NCBI RefSeq assembly: GCF_016919705.1 | Contig: NZ_CP070371.1 | Location: forward strand, 186,001-250,000 | From: Paracoccus methylovorus | GTDB taxonomy: Bacteria; Pseudomonadota; Alphaproteobacteria; Rhodobacterales; Rhodobacteraceae | Direction: 5' to 3' | Length of the DNA: 64,000 bases | Notes under the pieces: generated by a model | The model's input: the letters and a program-made list of their open reading frames with translations, nothing else | Told to the model about the DNA's origin: nothing | Database searches by the model: none | Position numbers and translations under genes: made by a program | Part shown: positions 38,440 through 47,097 of the stretch, piece by piece | Position numbering within the stretch: the first letter of the stretch is position 1 | Layout: every line of letters starts with the position of its first letter

Positions 38440-41400
38440 TTAGTGGAAATCCCGCGATTTCGGCAGGATGCGCACTTGTCGCGGATGGCCGGGGCGGGGT
38501 TGGGGCAGCTTGGCGGGCGCCTCTCCGGCCAGGCGCAACAACGCGTCCGAACGGTCGCCCAGCCAATGCGCGACGATATGGGTCACATTCTCGGCGCGCT
38601 GGATCTGGCCATGCACCTCCAGCAGGCGGGCGGTCATCGCGACCTTGCGGAAACGCTCGAATGTCTTTTGCCAGATCACCAGATTTGCCACTCCGGTTTC
38701 ATCCTCAAGCGTGATGAAACAGGTGCCCTTGGCGCTGCCCGGGCGCTGGCGTACCAGCACGATACCGGCCATGCGCAGCGCAGCGCCGCTCGTCAGTTGG
38801 GCCATTCCGGCTGCCGAAACATAACCCTGCGCCGTCAGGCTGCGCCGCAAAAAACGCATGGGATGGGCCTTCAGCGACAGGCGCAGCGTCTGGTAATCGG
38901 CGGTGACGTGTTCGCACAAGGGCATGGCGGGCAGGGTAACGGTGGGCTCGGCCCCTTCGTCTTGGTGTCCGAACAGCGGCAGTTCCGGCGCGTCGCGCAA
39001 GGCGCGCGCCTGCCAGAGCCCCGCCCGCCGGTCCAGCCCCATCGAGCGTAAGCCGTCCGCCGCCGCGATCACCCGGATGGCGCGGGCATCAAGCTGGGTA
39101 CGAGCCTTCAACTGGGCCAGATCGGCATATGGTTCGGCCCGTGCCTTCGTGATGCGCTCGGCCTGCGTTTTGGACAAGCCGTCGATCTGGCGCAGGCCAA
39201 GACGCAGGGCAAAACAGCCATTGCAAGGTTCCAATGTATTGTCCCATTCGCTGATGTTCACATCGACCGGCAGCACGGTGACGCCGTGGTCGCGCACGTC
39301 GCGCACGATCTGGGCCGGGGCGTAGAAGCCCATCGGCTGGCTGTTCAGAAGCGCCGCTGCGAAGGCGGCCGGGTGATGGCATTTCAGCCATGCCGAGACA
39401 TAGGCCAGATGCGCAAAGGCCGCCGCATGGCTTTCGGGAAAGCCGTAATCGCCGAAACCCTTGATCTGGTTGAAGCAACGCTCGGCAAAGTCCCGGTCAT
39501 AGCCGCGTTCGACCATTTTGCCGACCATCTTGCCCTGCAACTCTCCTATCGTGCCGCGCGAGCGGAAGGTGGCCATGGCCTTGCGCAGATCGTCCACCTC
39601 CTGCGGGGTGAACTGCGCGGCGACCATGGCAATCTTCATCGCCTGTTCCTGAAAGATAGGCACGCCTTCGGTGCGGAAGAGGATATTTTTCAACTCGTCC
39701 GGGTCGCCGTCCTTGGGGCGCGGATAGTCGACTGTTTCCTGCCCATTGCGGCGACGCAGATAGGGATGAACCATGTTGCCCTGAATTGGGCCGGGGCGGA
39801 CGATGGCGACCTGGATCACCAAGTCGTAGAACTTTTCGGGCTTCAGTCGCGGAAGCATGGCCATTTGCGCCCGGCTTTCGACCTGGAAGGAGCCGATACT
39901 GTCGCCCCGGCACAGCATGGCGTAGGTTTCCGCATCGTCCTCGTGGAAATCTGAAAGCGTCAACGCCTTGCCGTAATGCGTTTCGATCAACGCAAAGCAT
40001 TTGCGGATGCAGGTCAGCATCCCCAGCGCCAGCACATCGACCTTGAGGATGTGCAATTCGTCGATGTCGTCCTTGTCCCATTCGATAAAGCTGCGCTCGG
40101 GCATGGCGGCATTGCCGATGGGGACGGTTTCCGACAGTGGCCCTTCGGTCAGGACGAATCCGCCCACATGCTGCGACAGGTGGCGCGGCATGCCGATCAT
40201 CTCTTCCGCCAGCTTTACCGTGCGGCTCATCAGCGGGTCCTTCAGGTCGAGCCCCGCCTGACCGGTGTCGGCGGCCGACATGTCCTGGCCCCAACTGCCC
40301 CAGACCGTGTTGGCCAGCGCCGAGGTAACGTCTTCGGACAGGCCCATGACCTTGCCGACCTCGCGGATGGCGCTGCGGGGACGGTAATGGATCACCGTGG
40401 CGCAAAGGCCGGCGCGGTGGCGGCCATATCGCCTGTAGATGTGCTGGATGACTTCTTCGCGCCGTTCATGTTCGAAATCCACGTCGATGTCGGGCGGTTC
40501 CTTGCGGTTCTGGCTGATGAAACGCTCGAACAGCAGGTCGTGGACGTCGGGATCGACAGGGGTGATGCCCAGCACATAGCAGACCGCCGAATTCGCCGCC
40601 GAGCCGCGGCCCTGATGCAGGATGCTTTTGCTTTCGGCGTAACGGACGATCTCGTGAATGGTCAGGAAATATTGGGCGATCTTCTTTTCGCCGATCAGCG
40701 CCAGTTCCTTTTTCAGCGTGGCATGGACCTTGGGCGAAATGCCTGCCGGATAGCGCGCATGGGCGCGGCGCCAGGTCAGGTTTTCCAGATGCTGCTGCGG
40801 GGTCAGGCCCGGCGGCACGCTTTCGCGGGGGTATTCGTATTGCAGTTCATCCAGCGAAAAGTGACAGCTATCGGCGATCTCGCGGCTGGCGCGGATGGCA
40901 TGGGGCCAGTCGGCGAAAAGCTGGATCATCTGGGCGGGCGGTTTCAGATGCCGCTCGGCATTCTGCGCCAGCCGCAGCCCCGCTTGGGCGATGGTGGTCC
41001 CTTCGCGGATACAGGTCATCACATCCTGCAAGGGGCGGCGTTCGGGCGCATGGTAATGCACGTCGTTGATGGCGACGATAGAGAGCCCCGCCGCCCGTGC
41101 TGCCCGGTCCAGCCGGTTGATCCGCGCCCGGTCGTCGCCGCGATATAGCCAGCTTGCCGCGACATGGGAAAGCTGCGGCAGGCGGACGGCCAGACCGGGC
41201 AGGGGCGACAGGTCGGTGCCGGGCAACCAGATCAGCCGCATCCCCTGCGCATGTGCGGCCAGATCGTCAAGGTTCAGGTCGCAGCGGCCCTTTTTCTGCC
41301 ATTTTCCGTCAAGGTCCTCTCGCCGTCCCTTGGTGATCAACGAGGCAAGCCGGCCATAGGCCGCGCGGTCGGTTGGATAGGCCAGAAAGCCCGAGCCGTC

Positions 41401-41673
41401 GGCTAGCACGATCCGTGCCCCGATCAGCGGGCGGAGGCGCAGTTTTTTCGCCGTGGCATGCAGCCGAACCACGCCCGCAAGGCTGTTCAGATCCGTGATC
41501 CCCAGCGCATCATAGCCATGACGATATGCTGCCAGCGCCAGTTCGCGCGGATGCGAGGCGCCAAGCAGAAAGCTGAAGGCGCTGGTGACCGCCAGTTCGA
41601 CGTAATCCGAGGGCGGGTTCGGCTGTTCGACCGCGGGCAGCAGGACCTCGGGCTGGGCATGACGGTCGGGCAT
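38440..41673 (-). CDS. dnaE2: Error-prone DNA polymerase DnaE2 (ImuC)
   Basis: SOS-induced C-family polymerase that does translesion synthesis with ImuA and ImuB. The 1077-residue protein has an N-terminal PHP domain that is degenerate (AFSFLLGASHP in place of the histidine-rich motif), as usual for DnaE2. The polymerase core has the catalytic Asp motif PPDIDVDFEHER, and a C-terminal OB fold is present (GIVLVRQRPGSAKG). Its start shares one base with the imuB stop region (both use 41673). Last gene of the LexA-controlled imuA-imuB-dnaE2 cassette. Confidence 0.95.
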   Translation of the reverse strand: MPDRHAQPEVLLPAVEQPNPPSDYVELAVTSAFSFLLGASHPRELALAAYRHGYDALGITDLNSLAGVVRLHATAKKLRLRPLIGARIVLADGSGFLAYPTDRAAYGRLASLITKGRREDLDGKWQKKGRCDLNLDDLAAHAQGMRLIWLPGTDLSPLPGLAVRLPQLSHVAASWLYRGDDRARINRLDRAARAAGLSIVAINDVHYHAPERRPLQDVMTCIREGTTIAQAGLRLAQNAERHLKPPAQMIQLFADWPHAIRASREIADSCHFSLDELQYEYPRESVPPGLTPQQHLENLTWRRAHARYPAGISPKVHATLKKELALIGEKKIAQYFLTIHEIVRYAESKSILHQGRGSAANSAVCYVLGITPVDPDVHDLLFERFISQNRKEPPDIDVDFEHERREEVIQHIYRRYGRHRAGLCATVIHYRPRSAIREVGKVMGLSEDVTSALANTVWGSWGQDMSAADTGQAGLDLKDPLMSRTVKLAEEMIGMPRHLSQHVGGFVLTEGPLSETVPIGNAAMPERSFIEWDKDDIDELHILKVDVLALGMLTCIRKCFALIETHYGKALTLSDFHEDDAETYAMLCRGDSIGSFQVESRAQMAMLPRLKPEKFYDLVIQVAIVRPGPIQGNMVHPYLRRRNGQETVDYPRPKDGDPDELKNILFRTEGVPIFQEQAMKIAMVAAQFTPQEVDDLRKAMATFRSRGTIGELQGKMVGKMVERGYDRDFAERCFNQIKGFGDYGFPESHAAAFAHLAYVSAWLKCHHPAAFAAALLNSQPMGFYAPAQIVRDVRDHGVTVLPVDVNISEWDNTLEPCNGCFALRLGLRQIDGLSKTQAERITKARAEPYADLAQLKARTQLDARAIRVIAAADGLRSMGLDRRAGLWQARALRDAPELPLFGHQDEGAEPTVTLPAMPLCEHVTADYQTLRLSLKAHPMRFLRRSLTAQGYVSAAGMAQLTSGAALRMAGIVLVRQRPGSAKGTCFITLEDETGVANLVIWQKTFERFRKVAMTARLLEVHGQIQRAENVTHIVAHWLGDRSDALLRLAGEAPAKLPQPRPGHPRQVRILPKSRDFH

Positions 41674-43193
41674 CAGGCAAAAATCCCGTGCAGGAACCAG
41701 CGCGGCAACCCGCCGCGACCGTCATGGACCAGCCCTTCGCGATAGATCCACAGCCGCAGCCCGCTTTCATCCTCGATGCGGAAATAGTCGCGCAACCTTG
41801 TGCCCGGTCGGTCACGCCACCATTCGGGGGCGATGCGTTCCGGGCCTGCATGGCGGGTGACGTGCAGGGTCTGCCGCCGCCAGATGAAATGCGCGGGCGG
41901 CCCTTCGGGAATGGCGTAAAGCACGCGGATCTCTTCGGGTGGGGTCAGCAGGCGGATCGGACGGTCCGGCCGGGCAAGTGGGACAGGGGCCTTGGCCAGC
42001 GGCGGGCCGGGGGTCTCGGTGCGTTCGGGGATATGGCTTTCCTGCGGCAGCGGACGGCTGATTGCACCCGTGCCAAAGCGTGCCGCAAGCCGGTCCACCA
42101 GCCGCTCCAGCGCGACGCCTTGAGGAACGGCACCATCAAGACCGGGCTGGGCGGATTTCAGCGGCTCGACCGCCTCGGCGGCAAGCCGGATCAGGTCAAA
42201 GCCATAGCCGGGGTCCAGCCGCTCCAGCCGGCCGTCGAACAGGCGCAGCAGATGGGCTGGGTCGCGCGCAGGGGCGGCCATGGCGACGCGGATGTCGCGC
42301 CGTTCGCCATCGACGCGAAAGACCGACAGGCACAGCCGCCGGCACCCGCGATCCGCCGCCGCCATTTGCGCGCAAAGATTGCCCATCAGGCCCGGCAGCC
42401 AGTCGGATGGGTCGATGACTGGTTCGGCCAGCCGGGCCTCGGCGGCGAATTCAGGGGCGGGTTCGGGCGCATCCAGCGGCTCTGGCGCGCGTCCCAGCGC
42501 CTGATCCAGACGGATCAGCGGATTGTCCTGTGCCTCGGCCCGGGCAAAGCGGCGCATCAGCGACAGGCGCGGCAGCCCTGCGAGGTTGCCGATGGTCTTG
42601 AGACCCAGCCGACGAAGCAAAAGCAGGGTTTCCCCGGACAGACGCAACCCCGCGACGGGCAGAGGGGCAAGCATGGGCAAGGGATCGGTGCAGATCGCAC
42701 GTTCGGGGCCGAAACGCGCCAGCGCCCAGGCTGCGCCGCGCGTGGGTGCCAATGCCAGTCCTGCGGTCAGCCCGGCGCGGGCAAAACCGGACCGGATACT
42801 GGTCAGCAGCGCGGCTTCGCCGCCGAAAAGATGCGCAACGCCGGTGGTGTCGAGGATGATGCCGTCCCCGCCATCCGGTGTGCTGAACGGCCCCCATTGT
42901 CGCGCCCAGAAGGCTAGCCGCGCCAGCCTTTCCGCATCGCGGTCGGGCTCGGCCGGTTCAAGACGCATGTTGGGGCAGATGGCGCGGATATCCACCGCGC
43001 GCGCGCCGATCCGTGCGCCGGCCAGTTCGGCGGTGCGGTTTGCGGCATGGATGATCGGTCCATGCGGGCCGGGCGCGGCCAGCGCCAGCGGGAGATCCTC
43101 AGGCCATGCGTCGCCCCGGCGTGCCGCGCGCATCAGCCAGCTCTCGATCGCGAGGCGGGGCAGAGAAATCGAGACGATCCGCCGCCCGGTCAT
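41673..43193 (-). CDS. imuB: Y-family polymerase-like mutagenesis protein ImuB
   Basis: Catalytically inactive Y-family polymerase relative that bridges DnaE2, ImuA and the beta clamp. The 506-residue protein starts with the family pattern RRIVSISLPRLAIE, has the IILDTTGVAHLFGG stretch and the typical long C-terminal part ending in RLRDYFRIEDE and WFLHGIFA. The acidic catalytic set of active Y-family enzymes is not evident. The conserved N-terminus requires the start at 43193, so the gene overlaps imuA by 95 bp in another frame. Confidence 0.92.
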   Translation of the reverse strand: MTGRRIVSISLPRLAIESWLMRAARRGDAWPEDLPLALAAPGPHGPIIHAANRTAELAGARIGARAVDIRAICPNMRLEPAEPDRDAERLARLAFWARQWGPFSTPDGGDGIILDTTGVAHLFGGEAALLTSIRSGFARAGLTAGLALAPTRGAAWALARFGPERAICTDPLPMLAPLPVAGLRLSGETLLLLRRLGLKTIGNLAGLPRLSLMRRFARAEAQDNPLIRLDQALGRAPEPLDAPEPAPEFAAEARLAEPVIDPSDWLPGLMGNLCAQMAAADRGCRRLCLSVFRVDGERRDIRVAMAAPARDPAHLLRLFDGRLERLDPGYGFDLIRLAAEAVEPLKSAQPGLDGAVPQGVALERLVDRLAARFGTGAISRPLPQESHIPERTETPGPPLAKAPVPLARPDRPIRLLTPPEEIRVLYAIPEGPPAHFIWRRQTLHVTRHAGPERIAPEWWRDRPGTRLRDYFRIEDESGLRLWIYREGLVHDGRGGLPRWFLHGIFA

Positions 43194-43776
43194 GGCGCAC
43201 GATCCAGGTCGAGGGCGGCTGGCCGCGTGCCCGAAACAGCTCGGCCAGCCAGCGCGGATCGCCGGGCGCCTGTGAATCGTCGGGATTTGCGGCCGAGGGC
43301 AGTGGCGCCAATCGCCAACGCATCCGTGCCGCGCTGGCTTCTGGGGCTGTGGCGTGGCGGATCAGCCAGCACGGCAGGCCCGCCGTTTCGGCCCGTAAGG
43401 CAAGACGCCGGCTGGCGGTAAAGCTCAGTGCCGGGGCGGGACCATGGATTTCGCCCACCACGGCGGCAAGGGCGCGGCTTTGCAGCCCATCCTCCAGCGC
43501 GGCCAGCACATCGGCGGGGCGCGTCAGGTCCAGCCGCAGCAAATCCCGCCCGGTTCCGGGCAGGAAGGGGGTGCCGAATTCGATCCGACTCAGCCGGTCC
43601 TGAACCCACATAATCCGTCCGGGCGGCAGGGTGGCCAGCACGAATCCGGCGGCCGCGCCGGCCAATGGTCGGGTGTCGAAGGCTTCGGACAGGGACGGCG
43701 CGGTCGGTTCCGGCACCGCAGGGACCGGCGCCCGTCCGAAAGGCGCCAGTCCGAAGGGGAAAGGGCAAGCGGACAT
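43099..43776 (-). CDS. imuA: SOS mutagenesis protein ImuA
   Basis: RecA-like accessory protein of the ImuABC mutasome, 225 residues. It shows the ImuA features LPPGRIMWVQDRLS, LRLDLTRPADVLAALEDGL and CWLIRHATAPEASAARMRWR. The start at 43776 is 15 bp downstream of a perfect LexA box, so LexA would cover the promoter. First gene of the cassette; the 3' end overlaps imuB by 95 bp. Confidence 0.92.
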   Translation of the reverse strand: MSACPFPFGLAPFGRAPVPAVPEPTAPSLSEAFDTRPLAGAAAGFVLATLPPGRIMWVQDRLSRIEFGTPFLPGTGRDLLRLDLTRPADVLAALEDGLQSRALAAVVGEIHGPAPALSFTASRRLALRAETAGLPCWLIRHATAPEASAARMRWRLAPLPSAANPDDSQAPGDPRWLAELFRARGQPPSTWIVRHDRAADRLDFSAPPRDRELADARGTPGRRMA

Positions 43777-43790
43777 GGTGAGACCAGTTT

Positions 43791-43805
43791 GTTCTGTATT
43801 TGTTC
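43791..43805. promoter_or_regulatory. LexA (SOS) operator of imuA-imuB-dnaE2
   Basis: Perfect alphaproteobacterial LexA box, GTTC (43791-43794), seven bases, GTTC (43802-43805), read on the plus strand. It lies just upstream of the imuA ATG in the 83-bp gap to the MocR gene stop. Confidence 0.85.
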
Positions 43806-43859
43806 TTATTCCAGCCCTGCAGATTCGTCAATCGCGGTGTGGGGCAGTGCTGGTGGCCC

Positions 43860-45323
43860 TTAGGCCAGCTCTTCCAGCGCCAAGGCGATCCGCCGGATTC
43901 CCTCGGGGATGCGCTCGGCCGAGATCGAGGAATAGGCGAGGCGAAAGAAGCCCCTTCCCAACGCGGGGACGGCGAAAAAGGGTGCGCCCGGCTCGATCAG
44001 CACCTCGCGCGACTTGAGCCGCGCGGCGAGTTCACCGGAATCCACCCCTTGGGGCGTGGCCAGCCAGAAGCTGGAACCGCCGGTCGCCTCGGGTGAGGCG
44101 AGTTGCAGCCCCTCGCGTGCGATGGCAGCCAGCATGACTTCGCGCCGCCGGGCATAGGCGCGGCGCATGCGGTTCGCCTGCGCGTCGTAATGGCCAAGCG
44201 ACAGGAAATGCGCCAATGTCCGCTGCATATGGCCGGGCGGGTGACGCAGCACCATGCCGCGCAGCGCCCGTGCCTCGGCGATGAAGCGCGGATCGCCCAC
44301 CACATAGCCAAGCCGCACGCCGGGAAAGACCGATTTCGAAAACGAGCCGATGTAGATTACCGCACCCGCCCGGTCGATGGCCTTCAGCGCGGGCGAAGGC
44401 GCACGGGCAAAGGACATCTCGAATTCATAGTCATCCTCGACCACCGCGAAACCTTGCGTCTGGGCGCGCGCCAAAAGCTCCTTGCGGCGCGACAGCGGCA
44501 TGGTGGAATTGGTCGGGCATTGATGGCTGGCCGTGGTGAACACCGCCGAGACGCCGGGCGGAATGGCGTCGGGCGGCAGGCCGCGCATATCGACCGGGAC
44601 CGGCAGGATGCGGGCCCGGCTGGCCAACAGGATCTCGCGCTGGCCGGGATAGGAAGGGTCCTCGACGGCGCAAGAGGCGCCGGGGCGCAGCAGCACCTGC
44701 GTCACCAGCCACAGCGCGTTCTGCGCGCCCATGGTCAGCAGGATCTCGTCGGGTCCGGCGCTGATGCCGCGCCGGGGCAGGATCTGGCGGGCGATGTGAT
44801 CGACCAGTTCGGAATCGTCGGCGTCGTAAAGATCGCCGGTGACGGAATCGAACTCGCGCCGACCCAGCGTGCGCATGGCACAGTCGCGCCAGGCAGCGTG
44901 ATCGACCAGCGCCGGATCGGCCTGGCCATAGACGAAGGGATAGGCAAAGCCCCGCCAGTCGCGTTCGCGGTCTGTGCGCTGCGCGCGGGCAAAGCGGCCC
45001 TCCAACTGGCGGCCCCAGTCAAAGCGCGGGGTATCAGAGGCGGGCGGCTCGGCCTCGAGCCGCCGCTCGATGGAATCCGAGATAAAATGGCCAGAGCGGT
45101 CGCGGCTGGTCAGGTAATCGGTCGAAACGAGTTCTGCAAAAGCCTGCGCCACCGTTACCCGCGCCACGCCCAGATGTCCGGCCAGCGCCCGGGTCGAGGG
45201 CAGTTTTTCACCGGCGCGGAACCGCCCCGCCGTCACCGATGCGATGATCTGACGGCGAAGCTGGACCTGCAGGGGCAGGCCGGCGGCATGGTCCAGAAAA
45301 AAGGCGTCGGGGGGAATCGGCAT
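43860..45323 (-). CDS. MocR-family regulator (GntR HTH fused to aminotransferase fold), TauR-like
   Basis: A 487-residue PLP-binding transcription factor. The N-terminal GntR winged helix (about 10-80, with RAGEKLPSTRALAGHLGVAR) is fused to a class-I aminotransferase-like domain, with the PLP lysine in IYIGSFSKSVFPGVRLGY. From memory the N-terminus (PIPPDAFFLD) and YPFVYGQAD stretch resemble TauR, the taurine-utilisation activator of Rhodobacter. It follows the aminotransferase gene on the same strand with a 62-bp gap filled by a 17-bp inverted repeat. It has no clear Shine-Dalgarno. It probably controls the aminotransferase and perhaps the divergent ABC operon. Confidence 0.88.
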   Translation of the reverse strand: MPIPPDAFFLDHAAGLPLQVQLRRQIIASVTAGRFRAGEKLPSTRALAGHLGVARVTVAQAFAELVSTDYLTSRDRSGHFISDSIERRLEAEPPASDTPRFDWGRQLEGRFARAQRTDRERDWRGFAYPFVYGQADPALVDHAAWRDCAMRTLGRREFDSVTGDLYDADDSELVDHIARQILPRRGISAGPDEILLTMGAQNALWLVTQVLLRPGASCAVEDPSYPGQREILLASRARILPVPVDMRGLPPDAIPPGVSAVFTTASHQCPTNSTMPLSRRKELLARAQTQGFAVVEDDYEFEMSFARAPSPALKAIDRAGAVIYIGSFSKSVFPGVRLGYVVGDPRFIAEARALRGMVLRHPPGHMQRTLAHFLSLGHYDAQANRMRRAYARRREVMLAAIAREGLQLASPEATGGSSFWLATPQGVDSGELAARLKSREVLIEPGAPFFAVPALGRGFFRLAYSSISAERIPEGIRRIALALEELA

Positions 45324-45328
45324 GAGAT

Positions 45329-45380
45329 GATCCGCGGCGGCATTCAGGGTCCATCAGTTCCCCGAATGCCGTCGCGGATC
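45329..45380. repeat. 17-bp inverted repeat between the aminotransferase and MocR genes
   Basis: GATCCGCGGCGGCATTC (45329-45345) and GAATGCCGTCGCGGATC (45364-45380) are complementary with a single G-U. The arms fill the gap between the aminotransferase stop and the MocR start. Neither strand has a T run next to it, so simple termination is not obvious. Confidence 0.85.
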
Positions 45381-45385
45381 AAGGG

Positions 45386-46765
45386 TCAGCCGAACACGCT
45401 GCTCAGTGCACGGTCGATGGTGTCGGTGATGCGGTCGATGTCGTCGGCGGTGGCGATCAGCGCCGGCGACAGGCACAGCGTATTGTTCATCCCGGGCAAC
45501 GAGCGGTTGGTCGCGCCGATGATGACGCTCTGCGCCAGACATTCGGCAACCACGGCCTGCACCTGTTTTTCGTCCGCAGGCTCGCGGGACTTGCGGTCCG
45601 AAACCAGCTCGGCGCCGCAGAACAGGCCCTTGCCTCGCACGTCGCCGATGACCTTGTGCTTTTCCATCAGCGCGTTGAGGTTGGCCAGCACCCGTTCGCC
45701 CATGGCGGTGGTGTTGGCCAGCAGGTCCTCGTCCTCGATGATGCGCATGTTCTCGATCGCCGCGACCGGGCCGGCGGTGCAGCCGCCAAAGGTCGAGATG
45801 TCGCGGAAAAAGCTCATCCCGTCCTGGGGCTTGTCCTTGAACATTTCAAAGACGCGCTCGGTGGTGACGGTGCAGGAGATCGCGGCGTAGCCCGAGGCGA
45901 CACCCTTGGCCATGGTCACGAAATCCGGCTCGATCCCGTATTGCTGATAACCGAACCAGGTGCCGGTGCGGCCCAGCCCGCAGACCACTTCGTCGATATG
46001 CAGCAGGATATCGTATTTGCGGCAGATCTCTTGCACGCGCTGCCAATAGCCTTCGGGCGGGGTGATGACGCCGCCGCCTGCGGTGACCGGCTCCAGCACG
46101 ATGGCGCCGACGGTATCGGGGCCTTCGCGCAGGATCACCTCTTCTATGGCGTCGGCGGCGCGTTCGCCGTAGTTTTCCACATCCCATTGCTTGCGGTATT
46201 CAAGACAATGCGGCACGCGGATGAAACCGTCCGGATAGGGGCCATATTGCATTGCGCGCTGGTCCTGACCCGAGGTGGCCAAGGTCCCGATGGTGGTGCC
46301 GTGATAGTCGCGGTCGCGGTAAAGGATCTTCCACTTCTTGCCGCCGTGATGGCTGGCCGCGATCTGGCGCACCATCTTGTAGACCTTCTCGTTCGCCTCG
46401 GAGCCCGAGTTCGAATAATACACCCGGCTCATGCCCGGCATCTTTTCGATCAGCTTCTGGGCAAAGATCGCGCCCGGCACCGTGCCAGCGGCACCCGCGT
46501 AATAGTTCAGCTTGATAAGCTGGTCGCGGATCGCGTTGGCGATGCTTTCGCGGCCATAGCCGACGTTGACGGTCCAGACGCCGCCCGAGACGGCATCAAG
46601 GAATTCGCGCCCCGTGGCATCCCACAGCCGCATGCCTTTGCCTTCGACAAAGACGCGGGGGTCGATGGTTTCGTATTGCTTGTGCTGGCTGAGATGGTGC
46701 CAGACATGGGCGCGGTCGGCCTCGACCACATGCGACATGTCATTGGCGTTCAGATCAAGCGTCAT
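45386..46765 (-). CDS. Class-III aminotransferase, taurine-pyruvate/omega-amino-acid type
   Basis: PLP-dependent fold-type I aminotransferase of class III, 459 residues. It has NSGSEANEKVYKMVRQ, DYHGTTIGTLA, the PLP-aspartate region IDEVVCGLGRTGTWFGYQQ and the lysine motif TMAKGVASGY. The sequence resembles taurine-pyruvate aminotransferase as I remember it (AHVWHHLSQHK, GVWTVNVGYGRESI), but beta-alanine or another omega-amino acid is equally possible. The downstream partner MocR is TauR-like. No sulfoacetaldehyde acetyltransferase (xsc) or taurine transporter lies in the window, so the taurine assignment is not secured. Confidence 0.85.
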   Translation of the reverse strand: MTLDLNANDMSHVVEADRAHVWHHLSQHKQYETIDPRVFVEGKGMRLWDATGREFLDAVSGGVWTVNVGYGRESIANAIRDQLIKLNYYAGAAGTVPGAIFAQKLIEKMPGMSRVYYSNSGSEANEKVYKMVRQIAASHHGGKKWKILYRDRDYHGTTIGTLATSGQDQRAMQYGPYPDGFIRVPHCLEYRKQWDVENYGERAADAIEEVILREGPDTVGAIVLEPVTAGGGVITPPEGYWQRVQEICRKYDILLHIDEVVCGLGRTGTWFGYQQYGIEPDFVTMAKGVASGYAAISCTVTTERVFEMFKDKPQDGMSFFRDISTFGGCTAGPVAAIENMRIIEDEDLLANTTAMGERVLANLNALMEKHKVIGDVRGKGLFCGAELVSDRKSREPADEKQVQAVVAECLAQSVIIGATNRSLPGMNNTLCLSPALIATADDIDRITDTIDRALSSVFG

Positions 46766-46829
46766 GGCCGGACTCCTGCTGGTAAAAGGGCTTCTCCCTG
46801 ACTGCGCCCGAACGGGGCAAAGAGATAGA

Positions 46830-46860
46830 GCCAGATTGTAGCCATAGATGGGGCCAGTTG
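46830..46860. promoter_or_regulatory. Phased GCCA(G/T) repeats upstream of the aminotransferase
   Basis: In the 332-bp divergent gap (46766-47097), GCCAG (46830-46834), GCCAT (46841-46845) and GCCAG (46853-46857) recur every 11-12 bp on one face of the helix; on the aminotransferase strand they read CTGGC, ATGGC, CTGGC. The block lies about 65-95 bp before the aminotransferase start. Direct repeats of CTGGAC type are known for TauR. The middle of the gap (about 46870-47010) is AT-rich near 46975-47000 with no other element I can name. Confidence 0.45.
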
Positions 46861-47011
46861 TATGGAACCCGGATCGAATCAGTGGGATTTCATGCGAACA
46901 TGTCAGATTCTCCCGCTGCCGTTTCTGCAGGCGCGAAAGCGTCGCTGCGCCGCAAAAACAAGCAATGCACTGTTTTACAATATAAAAATTTACCGCTTAC
47001 CAAGAAGCTGC

Positions 47012-47044
47012 TTGTAGACAGATAATCCTATCTATCCGTATAGT
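47012..47044 (+). promoter_or_regulatory. Promoter/operator region of the ABC transporter operon
   Basis: TAGACA (47015-47020), 18-bp spacer, TATAGT (47039-47044) form a plausible promoter 54 bp before the binding-protein ATG. Overlapping it are TTGTAGACAG (47012-47021), close to the FadR-type GntR box TNGTNNACNA, and a dyad AGATA-ATCC-TATCT (47020-47033). The GntR/FCD gene at the end of the operon could bind here. Confidence 0.4.
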
Positions 47045-47097
47045 TTGGAAAGTTGCCTCCCCAGAAGATCAATGCAACGCAAACAACAGGGTTTCCC

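Noticed and set aside
43860..46765. Complete taurine degradation locus (tpa-tauR-xsc)
   Set aside because: No sulfoacetaldehyde acetyltransferase, phosphotransacetylase or taurine transporter lies nearby; imuA follows the MocR gene instead.
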